This document shows positions 17,048 to 26,391 of a stretch of 57,267 nt of DNA, one piece after another; within the stretch, counting starts at the first letter, position 1, and each line of letters starts with the position of its first letter. Source of the stretch: CAZLFA01 sp964558665 (GTDB lineage: Bacteria; Desulfobacterota; Syntrophia; Syntrophales; PHBD01). The stretch is taken from the NCBI GenBank assembly GCA_964558665.1, contig CAZLFA010000017.1, positions 1 through 57,267 on the forward strand. The letters are read 5' to 3'. Below the pieces are notes generated by a model, which was not told the DNA's origin, made no database searches, and saw only the letters and a list, made by a program, of their open reading frames with translations. Both the position numbers and the translations under genes were made by a program.

Positions 17048-17563
17048 CTATTCTTTTATGACATAGACATCCGGCAGATAACGGAATCTTTCGTCAAAAT
17101 CAAGTCCGTAACCTACAACAAAGCCATCGTCCATGGAGAAGCCCACATAATCCGCTTCGAAGGGCACCTTCCGCTTCATGCGCTTGTCGAGAAAGGCGCA
17201 AACCTTGAGTGAATTCGGCTTACTCTCCTTCAACATTTCGACCAGATACGTCAGCGTCAGCCCCGTGTCCACAATATCCTCGACAACCAGTACATCCCTG
17301 CCCGTAATCGATGTCTCGATGTTTTTGGAAACCGTGATCCTGCCGGAACTCTCGGTGCCTGAACCATAGCTGGCCAGCCTCATAAAATCCACGGTGGTGG
17401 GTATCGATAAATTACGGATAAGATCAGCCATGAAAATAAACGCCCCTTTGAGAACACCGATCACAATCAGGTCTCTGTCCCGATAGTCTCTGGATATCCT
17501 CTCTGCAAGCTCACAGACCTTCTTTTCTATATCCGCCCTGGAGAAAAGCACTTCCTTTTCCAT
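17048..17563 (-). CDS. hpt: Hypoxanthine phosphoribosyltransferase
   Basis: A 171-residue type I PRTase that salvages hypoxanthine (and often guanine) to the nucleotide using PRPP. The family signature VLVVEDIVDTGLTL contains the PRPP-binding acidic pair; the GVLKGAFIFMADLIR loop, FMRLASYG and the C-terminal DFDERFRYLPDVYV are typical. Together with purDHE nearby it covers salvage and de novo purine supply. A good promoter lies 30 bases upstream (17592-17620). Confidence 0.95.
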   Translation of the reverse strand: MEKEVLFSRADIEKKVCELAERISRDYRDRDLIVIGVLKGAFIFMADLIRNLSIPTTVDFMRLASYGSGTESSGRITVSKNIETSITGRDVLVVEDIVDTGLTLTYLVEMLKESKPNSLKVCAFLDKRMKRKVPFEADYVGFSMDDGFVVGYGLDFDERFRYLPDVYVIKE

Positions 17564-17591
17564 ATATTACCCCCCTCGCATGACTTATGGA

Positions 17592-17620
17592 ACCATAAAC
17601 AAGTTATTGATTATTGTCAA
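17592..17620 (-). promoter_or_regulatory. Sigma70-type promoter for hpt
   Basis: On the minus strand TTGACA (17620-17615) and TATGGT (17597-17592) are separated by exactly 17 bases, about 30 bases ahead of the hpt ATG, with a GAGGGGGG ribosome site between. The -35 is perfect and the -10 is four of six. Confidence 0.55.
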
Positions 17621-17671
17621 CGAAAAACGCGGAAATCAGGAGCTGCCGGGAAGTCGGCAGCGGCTGCGTCC

Positions 17672-18490
17672 TTATGAAAGCGGCGCTGCATAAGCAGCGG
17701 CAAAGTCGTCAATGTGAGACTGAACAAGCCTTTCGGCATGGCGAATCTCCTCGGATGTTTTAAAATCCGAAGAGAGACTGAGAAAAATGCGGTCGAAGCG
17801 CGACCTCTCGCAGCCGAGAGAATGATAATCGATGTGGTTGATCATGTACTGCGAGCCGTCAAAGTAGTATTTCCCGAAACGGTTCACATCCGGTGAGCGG
17901 AACGGCCATGAAAGCTTAAGAGAAAAAAAACGGGCGGCAATCTGCCTCAAGCCGCCCTCGGCAAACCTGCCGGGATGCGGCATTTCCGACACGGCCTCGC
18001 TGATCAGGCGGAAGTACTCCTTTACAAGGTCGATGTCGGTCACACAGAGGCCATAAAGATACCAGTCATCAAGGATATGCAACAGGGCCGTTTTTTCGTC
18101 CCGTGAAATATAATGATAACTGGGGCAGAAATGTCCGTCGCATAATTCCCTGCCGTAGAACGACACATCCCTCATGTCTCTGCCGCCGTTCTGCACAGGG
18201 TGCAGGAGACACCCTACCCTCCTTTCATGTTCGTCGATAAAGCCCAGATACTCGCAGCAGTATATCACTTCGTAACGCTTTGTCTGATCTTCCGAAGAAA
18301 GAACCTCTTGCGCGTAAGCAGGAAGGTCTTCCTGCCTCTCTACCTTTTCTCTGAAAAGGCTGCTTCTCCGGCGCAGCCGCTTGACGAGGCTTTCTTTTGA
18401 GCTGTCGGCATAGTTATAGAGGCCGCAGCATGCTCCGCACGACTTGCATCCGTCCGGCTGGCACAGGTGAATAAAAGTTTCGTCATTCAT
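17672..18490 (-). CDS. Cysteine-cluster (YkgJ-like) protein
   Basis: A 272-residue soluble protein with an N-terminal cluster CQPDGCKSCGACCG and further cysteines (YCCEYLGF, VGCLLHP, LCDGHFCPSY), consistent with a zinc or Fe-S site as in YkgJ/UPF0153-type proteins. The C-terminal half has no motif I recognise. Function unknown. It is on the same strand as hpt, with about 110 bp between that contains the hpt promoter, so it is likely a separate transcript. Confidence 0.7.
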   Translation of the reverse strand: MNDETFIHLCQPDGCKSCGACCGLYNYADSSKESLVKRLRRRSSLFREKVERQEDLPAYAQEVLSSEDQTKRYEVIYCCEYLGFIDEHERRVGCLLHPVQNGGRDMRDVSFYGRELCDGHFCPSYHYISRDEKTALLHILDDWYLYGLCVTDIDLVKEYFRLISEAVSEMPHPGRFAEGGLRQIAARFFSLKLSWPFRSPDVNRFGKYYFDGSQYMINHIDYHSLGCERSRFDRIFLSLSSDFKTSEEIRHAERLVQSHIDDFAAAYAAPLS

Positions 18491-18592
18491 GGAGGTGGCT
18501 TTATATGCGGATTAAAATTGCAGGTCAAGATCAAAAATGTTAAGAATCATTCCCTTGAAGATATCATTTGCAGAAAGGACTGTTAACAGCCG

Positions 18593-18973
18593 ATGCCCAG
18601 ACTGATGGAAAGCATAGAACTGAAGAATGGACTCATGCTTGAAGTATATGACTATTCCCGTCCCATAGCCGCCGACACGACTAAAATTGAGCTTGTTGTG
18701 CGCATGAAGGTGCCTCTGCTTGAAGAGTTCTTTCAGAACCGGGAAGACTTTGTGGACACCATTAATGTCTTCGGGCAGGAAATTACATATGAATACAGGA
18801 AAGAACGAACATTCGTAAACAATGAGATGAAGGATTCCGTTTTACAGGAACTGTTTTCAACATTCAAATCGGACTCTCTCAACTATCTTTCACATGAGGA
18901 CTTCGCGAGCAGATTCGCTTTATCCAAATTACGTGATTTACGGGTGAATCCTTTTAGATACAAAAAGGTATAA
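18593..18973 (+). CDS. Conserved hypothetical protein, 126 residues
   Basis: A small, charged, soluble protein (MESIELKNGLMLEVYDYSRPIAADTTKIELVV ... in outline). The end is basic (LRDLRVNPFRYKKV). It has no signal peptide, membrane segment or catalytic motif that I recognise. Amino acid composition and codon use look like a real gene, and its divergent placement against the cysteine-cluster gene supports it. A later Met at residue 5 is an alternative start. The composite repeat element begins about 50 bp after its stop. Confidence 0.65.
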   Translation: MPRLMESIELKNGLMLEVYDYSRPIAADTTKIELVVRMKVPLLEEFFQNREDFVDTINVFGQEITYEYRKERTFVNNEMKDSVLQELFSTFKSDSLNYLSHEDFASRFALSKLRDLRVNPFRYKKV

Positions 18974-19021
18974 TGATTGCCCTTACAAAGCCCTTGATAC
19001 AAGACAGTTGATCAGTTGATC

Positions 19022-19350
19022 GGAAAGGAGGGATTTTTCGTTCCGGCAAGGAGATATAAAATCCCCCTTATGTCTTTATAAAGGGGGGTTTACATGATTG
19101 CGCGGAGGCGTACGTCATCACGTACGTCGCACAAGCAATAACGCAGATCGACGCCTCATATTATTCCGGTTCTCAATCGGGGATGATAGTGCACCCCCCC
19201 TGCACCCCCTCAGTAAGGGGGACAACGGCGACGCAGTAGTACATTTAATAAATATCGTAGGGGCGGGTTTTTAAACCCGCCCTTCTTCGACGACGAAGAC
19301 AACACAGCTGGCGCTCCGATTCAGAACCGGAAAAGAACCCTTTCCGCATT
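19022..19350. repeat. Composite dispersed element, longest copy
   Basis: This 330-bp gene-free stretch combines modules found elsewhere. 19031-19065 (ATTTTTCGTTCCGGCAAGGA) is shared with 54.1 and 57.06 kb. 19095-19160 (GATTGCGCGGAGGCG ... GCACAAGCAATAACGCAGA, an imperfect hairpin around CGTACGT) is shared with 54.15 kb. 19204-19343 is the reverse of the copy at 66-208, including the GGGCGGGTTT/AAACCCGCCC hairpin. 19328-19345 (CCGGAAAAGAACCCTTTCCG) is shared with 54.2 kb. The terminal repeats are degenerate, so this is an old, full-length relative of the 178-bp element. Confidence 0.75.
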
Positions 19351-19440
19351 TCCAATTCTTCCTTGACTAATGAGTTAAAACGATATAGTCAAGCGCACTT
19401 TACTTTAAATATTTTCTTTATCGATAGATAACAGGTGCTT

Positions 19441-20931
19441 ATGAGCCAAATAGAAGAAGAAAGCGAACTTCTGAAAAAGAGAAAAGACAAGATTGCCTCA
19501 CTCCGGGCGGACGGAGTGGAGCTTTATCCTAATGACGTCCGGGTAAAGGACACCTCGGATTCCATTATTGCACGTTTCTCATCCCTGGATCAGGAAGAAT
19601 TGTCGCGTATAGATGAGAAATTTTCCATTGCCGGCCGTTTGATGGCCGTCCGTGATTTCGGTAAGGGAGCCTTTATAAGCATCCAGGACAGAAAAGGCAG
19701 GATTCAGGGACTGATCAGCAAAAAGGCAGTTGGAGAGACGACATTCAACGTCTTCAAGAGGCTTGATATTGGAGATATCGTCTACGTCGCCGGTAAGGTA
19801 ATGAAAACGAGAACCGGGGAACTGACGATCGAAGCCGAGGAGTTTCGCCTTCTTTCCAAATCCGTGAGGCCTCTTCCTGAAAAATGGCACGGGCTGACCG
19901 ATGTAGAAACGAGATACCGGCAACGCCATCTGGACCTTATTTCCAACCCCAGAGTCAAGGATGTCTTTTACAAGCGAAGCCGCATTATTCAGCTGATCCG
20001 GCAATTCATGGACAGCCGCGACTTTTTGGAAGTGGAGACGCCCATGATGCAGCCCAAGGCGGGAGGAGCCGTAGCCCGTCCTTTCAAGACCTTTCACAAC
20101 GCCCTGGGCATGGATTTTTACCTGAGAATCGCCCCTGAGCTTTATCTCAAGCGCCTCATAACCGGGGGCATGGAACGCGTATATGAGATCAACCGGAATT
20201 TCCGCAACGAGGGTATGTCTACTTTCCACAATCCGGAATTCACCATGATGGAATTCTATCAGGCCTATGCCACTTATGAAGACCTCATGACCATGACGGA
20301 GGAAATGCTGACTCACGTAGCGAAGGAACTCTTCGGTTCGATGTCCTTCGAGTACCAGGGGCAGAGGATTGACCTTACTCCTCCCTGGAAGCGTATATCG
20401 GTTCATGAAGCACTGATCGAGTACGCCGGCATTGATCAGAAAGTGCTGACCGATGAAGCTGAAGCCGCCGCCTGCGCGCGCAAGCTCGGTCTGGAGGTCA
20501 ATAACGCGGATCCTTTGGGAAAGACCGTTATGGCCATATTCGAAAAGACGGTTGAACCACAACTCGTCCAACCGACCTTTGTCACGCTTTATCCCGTAGA
20601 GGTATCGCCTCTTTCCCGCAGGAACGCTGTAAATCAGGCACTGGTGGATCGCTTCGAGCTTTACATCAGCAGCAGGGAGATAGCCAACGCATTTTCGGAG
20701 CTGAACGACCCGGAAGATCAGCGCGAACGATTTCTCATGCAGCTAAAAGAACGGGAAGCAGGGGACGAAGAGGCGCATGTGATGGATGAAGACTACGTTA
20801 ATGTGCTTGAATACGCCATGCCGCCTACCGGAGGCGAAGGAATCGGCATAGACCGGCTGGTCATGCTTTTTACCGACTCGGCATCCATACGGGACGTCAT
20901 TCTGTTCCCGCATATGAGAGTGAAGGAGTGA
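19441..20931 (+). CDS. lysS: Lysyl-tRNA synthetase, class II
   Basis: A 496-residue enzyme that charges tRNA-Lys in the cytoplasm. The N-terminal OB-fold anticodon domain (about 55-160: FSIAGRLMAVRDFGKGAFI) is followed by the class II core with motif 2 (FRNEGMSTFHNPEFT) and motif 3 (GGEGIGIDRLVMLFTD). The start at 19441 is chosen over a GTG six bases upstream because of the AACAGG site and homologous N-terminus. It is followed about 100 bp later by the lolC-like gene, an arrangement common in deltaproteobacteria. Confidence 0.96.
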   Translation: MSQIEEESELLKKRKDKIASLRADGVELYPNDVRVKDTSDSIIARFSSLDQEELSRIDEKFSIAGRLMAVRDFGKGAFISIQDRKGRIQGLISKKAVGETTFNVFKRLDIGDIVYVAGKVMKTRTGELTIEAEEFRLLSKSVRPLPEKWHGLTDVETRYRQRHLDLISNPRVKDVFYKRSRIIQLIRQFMDSRDFLEVETPMMQPKAGGAVARPFKTFHNALGMDFYLRIAPELYLKRLITGGMERVYEINRNFRNEGMSTFHNPEFTMMEFYQAYATYEDLMTMTEEMLTHVAKELFGSMSFEYQGQRIDLTPPWKRISVHEALIEYAGIDQKVLTDEAEAAACARKLGLEVNNADPLGKTVMAIFEKTVEPQLVQPTFVTLYPVEVSPLSRRNAVNQALVDRFELYISSREIANAFSELNDPEDQRERFLMQLKEREAGDEEAHVMDEDYVNVLEYAMPPTGGEGIGIDRLVMLFTDSASIRDVILFPHMRVKE

Positions 20932-21035
20932 AAATAGATTTGCCAGGGCCGGCAAACGGCGGGGTGTGAATCATCCCGGCAGCTAGTGTTTTACCCTTTA
21001 CTTCCCAAACCCGGCCGCAATAAATCGAACCGACT

Positions 21036-22316
21036 ATGTCCGCCTACGAACTTTTTATCAGCCTGAGATATCTTAGAGCCAAGCGCAAACAGGTTTTTGT
21101 TTCGGTTATCACTTTCATATCCGTGGCAGGCATATTTCTGGGCGTTGCTGCCCTGATCATCGTGCTTGCCGTAATGAACGGATTCGAAACGGACCTTCGC
21201 AATAAAATCCTGGGCGTCAATTCGCACGTCGTACTCATGGAATACACAGGCCCTATGAGGGATTATCAGGAGGTAATGAAATCGATCTCCGGGATGGAAG
21301 GCGTTGTTGCGTCCACTCCCTTCATCTACGGGCAGACCATGCTCAAAAACGGCGATCGCGTGAGCGGCGTCGTGATGCGCGGGTTGTCTCCGGAAGACGC
21401 CTTCAAGGTGATAAACCTGGGAAAGATGAAGGAGGGCAGCACCGAATATCTTTCCGAGAAAAAACGCAGCAGCATAAATCTGGGCAAGGACAAGGATCAG
21501 CTTCCCGGCATACTGATCGGCAAGGAACTGGCCAAGCATCTGGGATTGTTTTATGCGGATACGGTGAGCATTATATCACCGATGGGGGTGGCAACGCCGA
21601 TGGGGATGGTTCCGCGCATGAAGCGGTTTGTTGTCGTCGGCATCTTCGATTCCGGATTCTATGAATATGATTCTACACTGGCTTACATATCGCTCAAGGA
21701 CTGCCAGGAATTTCTCAACATGGAAGGCGCCGTCACCGGCATCGAGATCAAAGTCAACGACATATACAAGGCGGACACCATTGCCAAAAGCCTGGAGAAA
21801 AAACTGGGATACCCCTACTGGGCCAGACACTGGATGGAGATGAACAAGAATCTTTTTTCCGCTCTGCGTCTGGAAAAGCGGGTGATGTTCATCATTCTGA
21901 GCCTGATTGTTCTTGTGGCGGCATTCAACATCATCACCGCTCTCATCATGATCGTCATGGAAAAGAACAAGGACATTGCCATCCTGAAATCAATGGGCGC
22001 CACATCAAAAAGCATCATGAAAATTTTTGTTCTGCAGGGCGTCATCAGCGGCGCTGTCGGCACGATCCTGGGCTGCATTGGAGGACTGTTCGTAGCACTT
22101 AATCTCGACAGAATATCAAAGATTGTGGAAAAGATATTCCACTTTAAAATACTGCCCGGCGATGTATATTACCTGAGCGAACTGCCTTCGCGGGTCAACT
22201 ATAGCGACGTGCTCATCATCATTGTCGGGACGATGGTAATCTGCTTTATATCGACAATTTATCCGTCATGGCGGGCTTCCAGGCTCGACCCTTCAGAATC
22301 ATTGCGGTACGAATAG
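21036..22316 (+). CDS. lolC: Lipoprotein-releasing ABC transporter permease (LolC/LolE family)
   Basis: A 426-residue inner-membrane permease that extracts mature lipoproteins and hands them to LolA. It has the family start (YELFISLRYLRAKRKQVFVS), a first helix (FISVAGIFLGVAALIIVLAVM), a large periplasmic MacB-type domain to about 270, and three C-terminal helices forming the FtsX domain (LIVLVAAFNIITALIMIVMEK.KDIAILKSMGA). It ends YPSWRASRLDPSESLRYE. One permease followed by LolD suggests a LolF-type homodimer rather than separate C and E subunits; no second permease is present. Confidence 0.93.
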   Translation: MSAYELFISLRYLRAKRKQVFVSVITFISVAGIFLGVAALIIVLAVMNGFETDLRNKILGVNSHVVLMEYTGPMRDYQEVMKSISGMEGVVASTPFIYGQTMLKNGDRVSGVVMRGLSPEDAFKVINLGKMKEGSTEYLSEKKRSSINLGKDKDQLPGILIGKELAKHLGLFYADTVSIISPMGVATPMGMVPRMKRFVVVGIFDSGFYEYDSTLAYISLKDCQEFLNMEGAVTGIEIKVNDIYKADTIAKSLEKKLGYPYWARHWMEMNKNLFSALRLEKRVMFIILSLIVLVAAFNIITALIMIVMEKNKDIAILKSMGATSKSIMKIFVLQGVISGAVGTILGCIGGLFVALNLDRISKIVEKIFHFKILPGDVYYLSELPSRVNYSDVLIIIVGTMVICFISTIYPSWRASRLDPSESLRYE

Positions 22317-22365
22317 AAGCGCTTATGATTACGCCTTCACACGGTTTTCCGGGGAGTCAGCGGTA

Positions 22366-23031
22366 ATGATAAAAATCAGTGACCTTCATAAAACCTTCAT
22401 CAAGGACGGTAATAAAATCAACGTTCTCAGAGGATTGAACCTCGATATCCCCCGTGGAGAATCACTGGCAATCCTGGGCGCCTCCGGGGCGGGGAAAAGC
22501 ACGCTGCTGCATATCCTGGGGACACTGGATCATCCTACCTCCGGAAATGTAACCTTCGGCGGCGTGAACGTCTTTGCGTGGAATGAAGAAAAGATATCGG
22601 CATTTCGCAATCAGAAGATCGGTTTTGTCTTTCAGTTTCATAACCTGCTTCCGGAATTTTCCAGCTTGGAAAACGTCATGATGCCGGCCCTGATTAACGG
22701 AATGCCGGTAAAAGACGCAGAAAAGCGTGCCGCATCTCTGCTGGAGGAAATGGATCTGGCCGACAGGGGCACTCACAAGCCGGGGGAGCTTTCGGGCGGC
22801 GAACAACAGCGTGTGGCCGTGGCGCGCGCTCTGATAATGAATCCGGATATTATTCTCGCAGATGAGCCGACAGGAAACCTTGACACGGAAACAGGAAAAA
22901 AGGTAGAAGACATTCTGATTTCCATGAATAAGATGAGACAAATCACGCTGATTGTGGTAACGCATAACAAAGCTCTGGCGGAAAGACTATCCGGAAGCAT
23001 CGGCCTTAAGGATGGACAGATAGAAGAATGA
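22366..23031 (+). CDS. lolD: Lipoprotein-releasing ABC transporter ATPase
   Basis: A 221-residue ATPase of the Lol system. Walker A is GASGAGKST, the Q-loop is FVFQFHNLLPEF, the signature is LSGGEQQRVAVARAL, and Walker B is IILADEPTGNLD. The LPEFSSLENVMMPALI segment is typical of LolD. It follows the permease by 50 bp and overlaps bamA by four bases (ATGA), which implies coupled translation. Confidence 0.95.
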   Translation: MIKISDLHKTFIKDGNKINVLRGLNLDIPRGESLAILGASGAGKSTLLHILGTLDHPTSGNVTFGGVNVFAWNEEKISAFRNQKIGFVFQFHNLLPEFSSLENVMMPALINGMPVKDAEKRAASLLEEMDLADRGTHKPGELSGGEQQRVAVARALIMNPDIILADEPTGNLDTETGKKVEDILISMNKMRQITLIVVTHNKALAERLSGSIGLKDGQIEE

Positions 23032-25679
23032 CGATAAAACACCTCATCAATAAAGCGGCCTTCTTTGCGGTTCTTCTGATATTGGTAATGCCTTGTTGCG
23101 TGCGTGCGGAGGAAATTATAAATGTCGTGCTTCTTCCCTTCGAGGTCCACAGCAAAGACAACAAAGCCATCCTTCAGGAATCTCTATACAAGGAACTGTC
23201 ATCCGAACTTTCAAAAATCAAATCTTACAAACTCGTGGATAGGGACACCGTAACCAAGGCAATCGGCCGTCAGCCGATCAATGAAAAAACAGCCCTCGCT
23301 GTGGGAAAAGAAACTTCCGCCCGCTACGTGATTATGGGAAGCATTTCCGAGTTTGGGGAACAGATCAGCGCCGACATGAGAGTTTTTGACGTCCATCAGG
23401 GTAGAACCATGCCGGGATTTTTTGTGCAGGGAAGAGGTGTTGAAGGTATCGGATCGACAATTGTTCCCCGCCTGAGAAACGACATACTTATCAAAACGGG
23501 CGTGGAGCATAAAGTAGCCGGCATAGAATTCAAGGGCAACCAGAAAATTGAGAGCTCGGCCATTACCCCGATGATCAAAAGCGCCAAAGGCAGCATATTT
23601 TCCGAAAAGGACGTCTCCAACGACATCAAGGCCATATATCAAATGGGATTCTTTGATGATGTAAGCGCCGATGTCAGTGTTGTACCCGAGGGGAAAATCA
23701 TTACCTTCATCCTCCAGGAGAAGGCCCTGATAAACGAGGTAAAGATCACCGGCAACAAAAAGATTTCCTTAGACGATATAAAGGCAGCCATGTCTGTCAA
23801 GCCCAAGCAGGTGCTGAATCCCAAGAAGCTTTCGGATGACATGGTCAAGATAAAGGGTCTCTATGAGAATAAAGGTTATTACAACGCCGAGATAAGCTAC
23901 AAGATTGAAAAGGCGGGAACCAAAGATTCCGTCATCGCCATTTCGATCACGGAAAATAACCGCATCTTCATAAAGAAAATCTCCTTTGAGGGGAATCAGA
24001 AGTTTACCGAAAAAGAACTGCGCAAGGTAATGAAAACATCTGAATGGAGCATCTTCTACTACTTTACAGATGCCGGCATTCTGAAAAAGGACGAGCTCCG
24101 GCAGGACGTCGGAAAACTCAATGCCTTTTACCTCAACAACGGATTCATCAACGCCCAGGTCGGCGAGCCGGAAATCACGCATGATATGAAGGGCATCTAC
24201 ATCAAAATACCGGTGACGGAAGGCAAACAGTACAAGGTAGGCAAGGTGGAGATTACCGGTGACGATTTGAAAATAAGCCGTAAGGAGCTTCTGGAAAAAC
24301 TTGCCCTAAAGAAGAAGGAATACTATGACCGCTCAGCCATCATGAAGGATATTGAAGAGCTGACCAAATATGCCAACGATGAAGGATATGCATATGCCGA
24401 TGTAGCGCCGCGCACCAATGTCAGAGAGGCGGATACGGCTGTTGACGTCTCCTATACTATTACCAAGGGCAGTCTTGTCTATTTCAACAGGATCACCATC
24501 TCCGGCAATGTCAAGACAAGAGACAAGGTAATCCGCCGGGCTCTCGCCATAGTTGAAGGGGAACTGTTCAGCAGCACAAACATGAAAAAAAGTTACCAGA
24601 ACCTGGAAAGATCGAGATTTTTTGAGGAAATCAATTTTCAGACGGAAAAAGGGCCAAGCGAAACACTGACAGATGTAAATGTCAACGTAAAAGAAAAACA
24701 GACCGGTATGTTCAGCATCGGCGCCGGTTACAGCGCGTCGGACAACGCCTCCATTACTGCCCATGTGCAGCAGCAGAATCTGTTCGGGAGAGCCCAGACG
24801 CTTAGTTTAAGGGCGACTCTATCGGGCAACAGAAAGCTTTATGAACTGTCCTTTATTGAACCCTGGCTTTTCGACATGCCTGTATACAGCAAGTGGGACC
24901 TCTGGAGCTTTGAAAGATATTACGACACATATACATTGGACTCTGCAGGATTAGGAGTCGCTTTTGGTCATCCTCTATGGGAATATTTTTATGGTTCGAT
25001 CTCATATCGTTTGTCAAGAGATACCATCAAGGATCTTACGGCATTTGCATCCGCACTGACCAAGTCCCAGGAGGGAACATATCAGGACAGCAGTGTGGGA
25101 GTTACCATTTCTCGTGACACAACGGACGACAACTTTTTCCCGTCAAAGGGTTCAAGGAATTCAATAGCCATGACATACGCGGGAGGAATTCTTCAGGGAT
25201 ATTGGGAATACACAAAGTACTACGCCCAATCTTCCTGGTATTTTCCACTGCCCCTTTCGAGCGTTTTTATGGTCAAGGGGCAATGGGGGTATGTCGTAAC
25301 AAACAATTCGGACAAACAGATACCGGTATACCAGAGATTTTACCTGGGAGGCATAAACTCTCTGAGAGGCTTGCGAAACGTGGGGCCGACAGACCCGGTA
25401 ACGGGTGAATTCATCGGCGGTACAACCATGTTGTGTTTCAACGCGGAGATTGTCTTTCCTCTGATAACAAGCGCGGGAATCAAAGGGGTCATCTTCTACG
25501 ATACAGGTAACTCCTGGGACGGCGGATACAGCCTGAGCGACATGAGAAAAACTGCAGGAGCGGGGGTACGCTGGTACTCGCCAATGGGGCCTTTGAGACT
25601 GGAATGGGGATACGTGCTGGATCGCAAGGATAACGAATCCCCGTCCCGCTGGGAGTTTACCATGGGTGTGCAGTTCTGA
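23028..25679 (+). CDS. bamA: Outer membrane assembly factor BamA with extra N-terminal domain
   Basis: An 883-residue outer-membrane insertase, longer than the usual 760-800. Signal peptide 1-27. Residues about 30-155 form an additional alpha/beta domain (INVVLLPFEVHSKD ... YKLVDRDTVTKAIG ... ARYVIMGSISEFG) resembling the CsgG/FlgO/TolB-N-like fold seen in lipoproteins. Five POTRA domains follow from about 162 (VAGIEFKGNQKI; ALINEVKITGNKKI; IFIKKISFEGNQKF; YKVGKVEITGDD; VYFNRITISGNVKT) to about 560. The barrel starts at GMFSIGAGYSASD, carries the loop-6 motif SLRGL and ends with Phe (MGVQF), the beta-signal. It lies between lolD and a Skp-like gene, the usual order. Confidence 0.95.
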   Translation: MTIKHLINKAAFFAVLLILVMPCCVRAEEIINVVLLPFEVHSKDNKAILQESLYKELSSELSKIKSYKLVDRDTVTKAIGRQPINEKTALAVGKETSARYVIMGSISEFGEQISADMRVFDVHQGRTMPGFFVQGRGVEGIGSTIVPRLRNDILIKTGVEHKVAGIEFKGNQKIESSAITPMIKSAKGSIFSEKDVSNDIKAIYQMGFFDDVSADVSVVPEGKIITFILQEKALINEVKITGNKKISLDDIKAAMSVKPKQVLNPKKLSDDMVKIKGLYENKGYYNAEISYKIEKAGTKDSVIAISITENNRIFIKKISFEGNQKFTEKELRKVMKTSEWSIFYYFTDAGILKKDELRQDVGKLNAFYLNNGFINAQVGEPEITHDMKGIYIKIPVTEGKQYKVGKVEITGDDLKISRKELLEKLALKKKEYYDRSAIMKDIEELTKYANDEGYAYADVAPRTNVREADTAVDVSYTITKGSLVYFNRITISGNVKTRDKVIRRALAIVEGELFSSTNMKKSYQNLERSRFFEEINFQTEKGPSETLTDVNVNVKEKQTGMFSIGAGYSASDNASITAHVQQQNLFGRAQTLSLRATLSGNRKLYELSFIEPWLFDMPVYSKWDLWSFERYYDTYTLDSAGLGVAFGHPLWEYFYGSISYRLSRDTIKDLTAFASALTKSQEGTYQDSSVGVTISRDTTDDNFFPSKGSRNSIAMTYAGGILQGYWEYTKYYAQSSWYFPLPLSSVFMVKGQWGYVVTNNSDKQIPVYQRFYLGGINSLRGLRNVGPTDPVTGEFIGGTTMLCFNAEIVFPLITSAGIKGVIFYDTGNSWDGGYSLSDMRKTAGAGVRWYSPMGPLRLEWGYVLDRKDNESPSRWEFTMGVQF

Positions 25680-25700
25680 GGCAGGGCATAAAAAAGCTGT

Positions 25701-25755
25701 CGGAAGAAGAGATATCCAGTGACCTAACCTGCTGTCTGTCTTCTTCCGGTTTTTA
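25701..25755 (+). terminator. Rho-independent terminator or attenuator after bamA
   Basis: CGGAAGAAGA (25701-25710) pairs perfectly with TCTTCTTCCG (25739-25748), followed by GTTTTT. The loop is about 28 bases. It lies between bamA and the Skp-like gene, so it may set unequal expression of the two rather than end the operon. Confidence 0.6.
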
Positions 25756-25804
25756 ATTTGTAGGTTTAAAATAAAAAAAGTCTAGAACAGGGAGGGTTAA
25801 GATA

Positions 25805-26335
25805 ATGAAAAAAGGTTTTTTTGCTTTTACCATAGGTGTGATTTTGTCGTTTGTCCTATCGGTATCGTGTGTAACGGCGGCTGAAAAAATCGGCTTTGTC
25901 AATTATATGGTAATCGCCAGGACGTCGGATGTAGGCAAAAAGTTTTACGATGGAATGAGAAAGGAAGCTGAAAGAGCGGAGGCTAAAGCCAAGACAAAGC
26001 AGGCTGAACTGATAAAATTGCGTGATGAAATCAACGCCCAGCGCTCCATAATGAAGCCTGAAAAACTGAGAGAGAAGCAATCCCACTTGGAGAAGCAGGC
26101 CAGGGATTATGAATTGATGCTCAAGGACTTCAATGATGAGCTGGGAAAGAGGAACCAGGAGTTTCTGGCTAAAATAGAACCTACCGCCATAACAATTATC
26201 CGGGAGATAGGAGCAAAAGAGAAATTCACACTGATTCTGGATCCGAACGTCATGATGATCCCTTATCACGATCGCACCAATGACATAACAAAAAAGGTGC
26301 TGGCGGAATTCAACAGGACATATAAGGAAAAATAA
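25805..26335 (+). CDS. OmpH/Skp-family periplasmic chaperone
   Basis: A 176-residue periplasmic protein. A signal peptide of about 26 residues (FFAFTIGVILSFVLSVSCVTAA) precedes EKIGFVNYMVI, the family start. Residues about 50-125 are a long charged helix (KEAERAEAKAKTKQAELIKLRDE ... in outline), forming the coiled-coil tentacles that hold unfolded outer-membrane proteins on their way to BamA. The C-terminus (TLILDPNVMMIPYHDRTNDITKKVL) matches the body domain. A GGGAGG site precedes the ATG. It follows bamA and precedes lpxD, the conserved order. Confidence 0.9.
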   Translation: MKKGFFAFTIGVILSFVLSVSCVTAAEKIGFVNYMVIARTSDVGKKFYDGMRKEAERAEAKAKTKQAELIKLRDEINAQRSIMKPEKLREKQSHLEKQARDYELMLKDFNDELGKRNQEFLAKIEPTAITIIREIGAKEKFTLILDPNVMMIPYHDRTNDITKKVLAEFNRTYKEK

Positions 26336-26391
26336 AGAAGTGCTGAGCTATCGTAAGGCTTCAAGCAAACTTTTTTTCCGGTAGAAAACTG

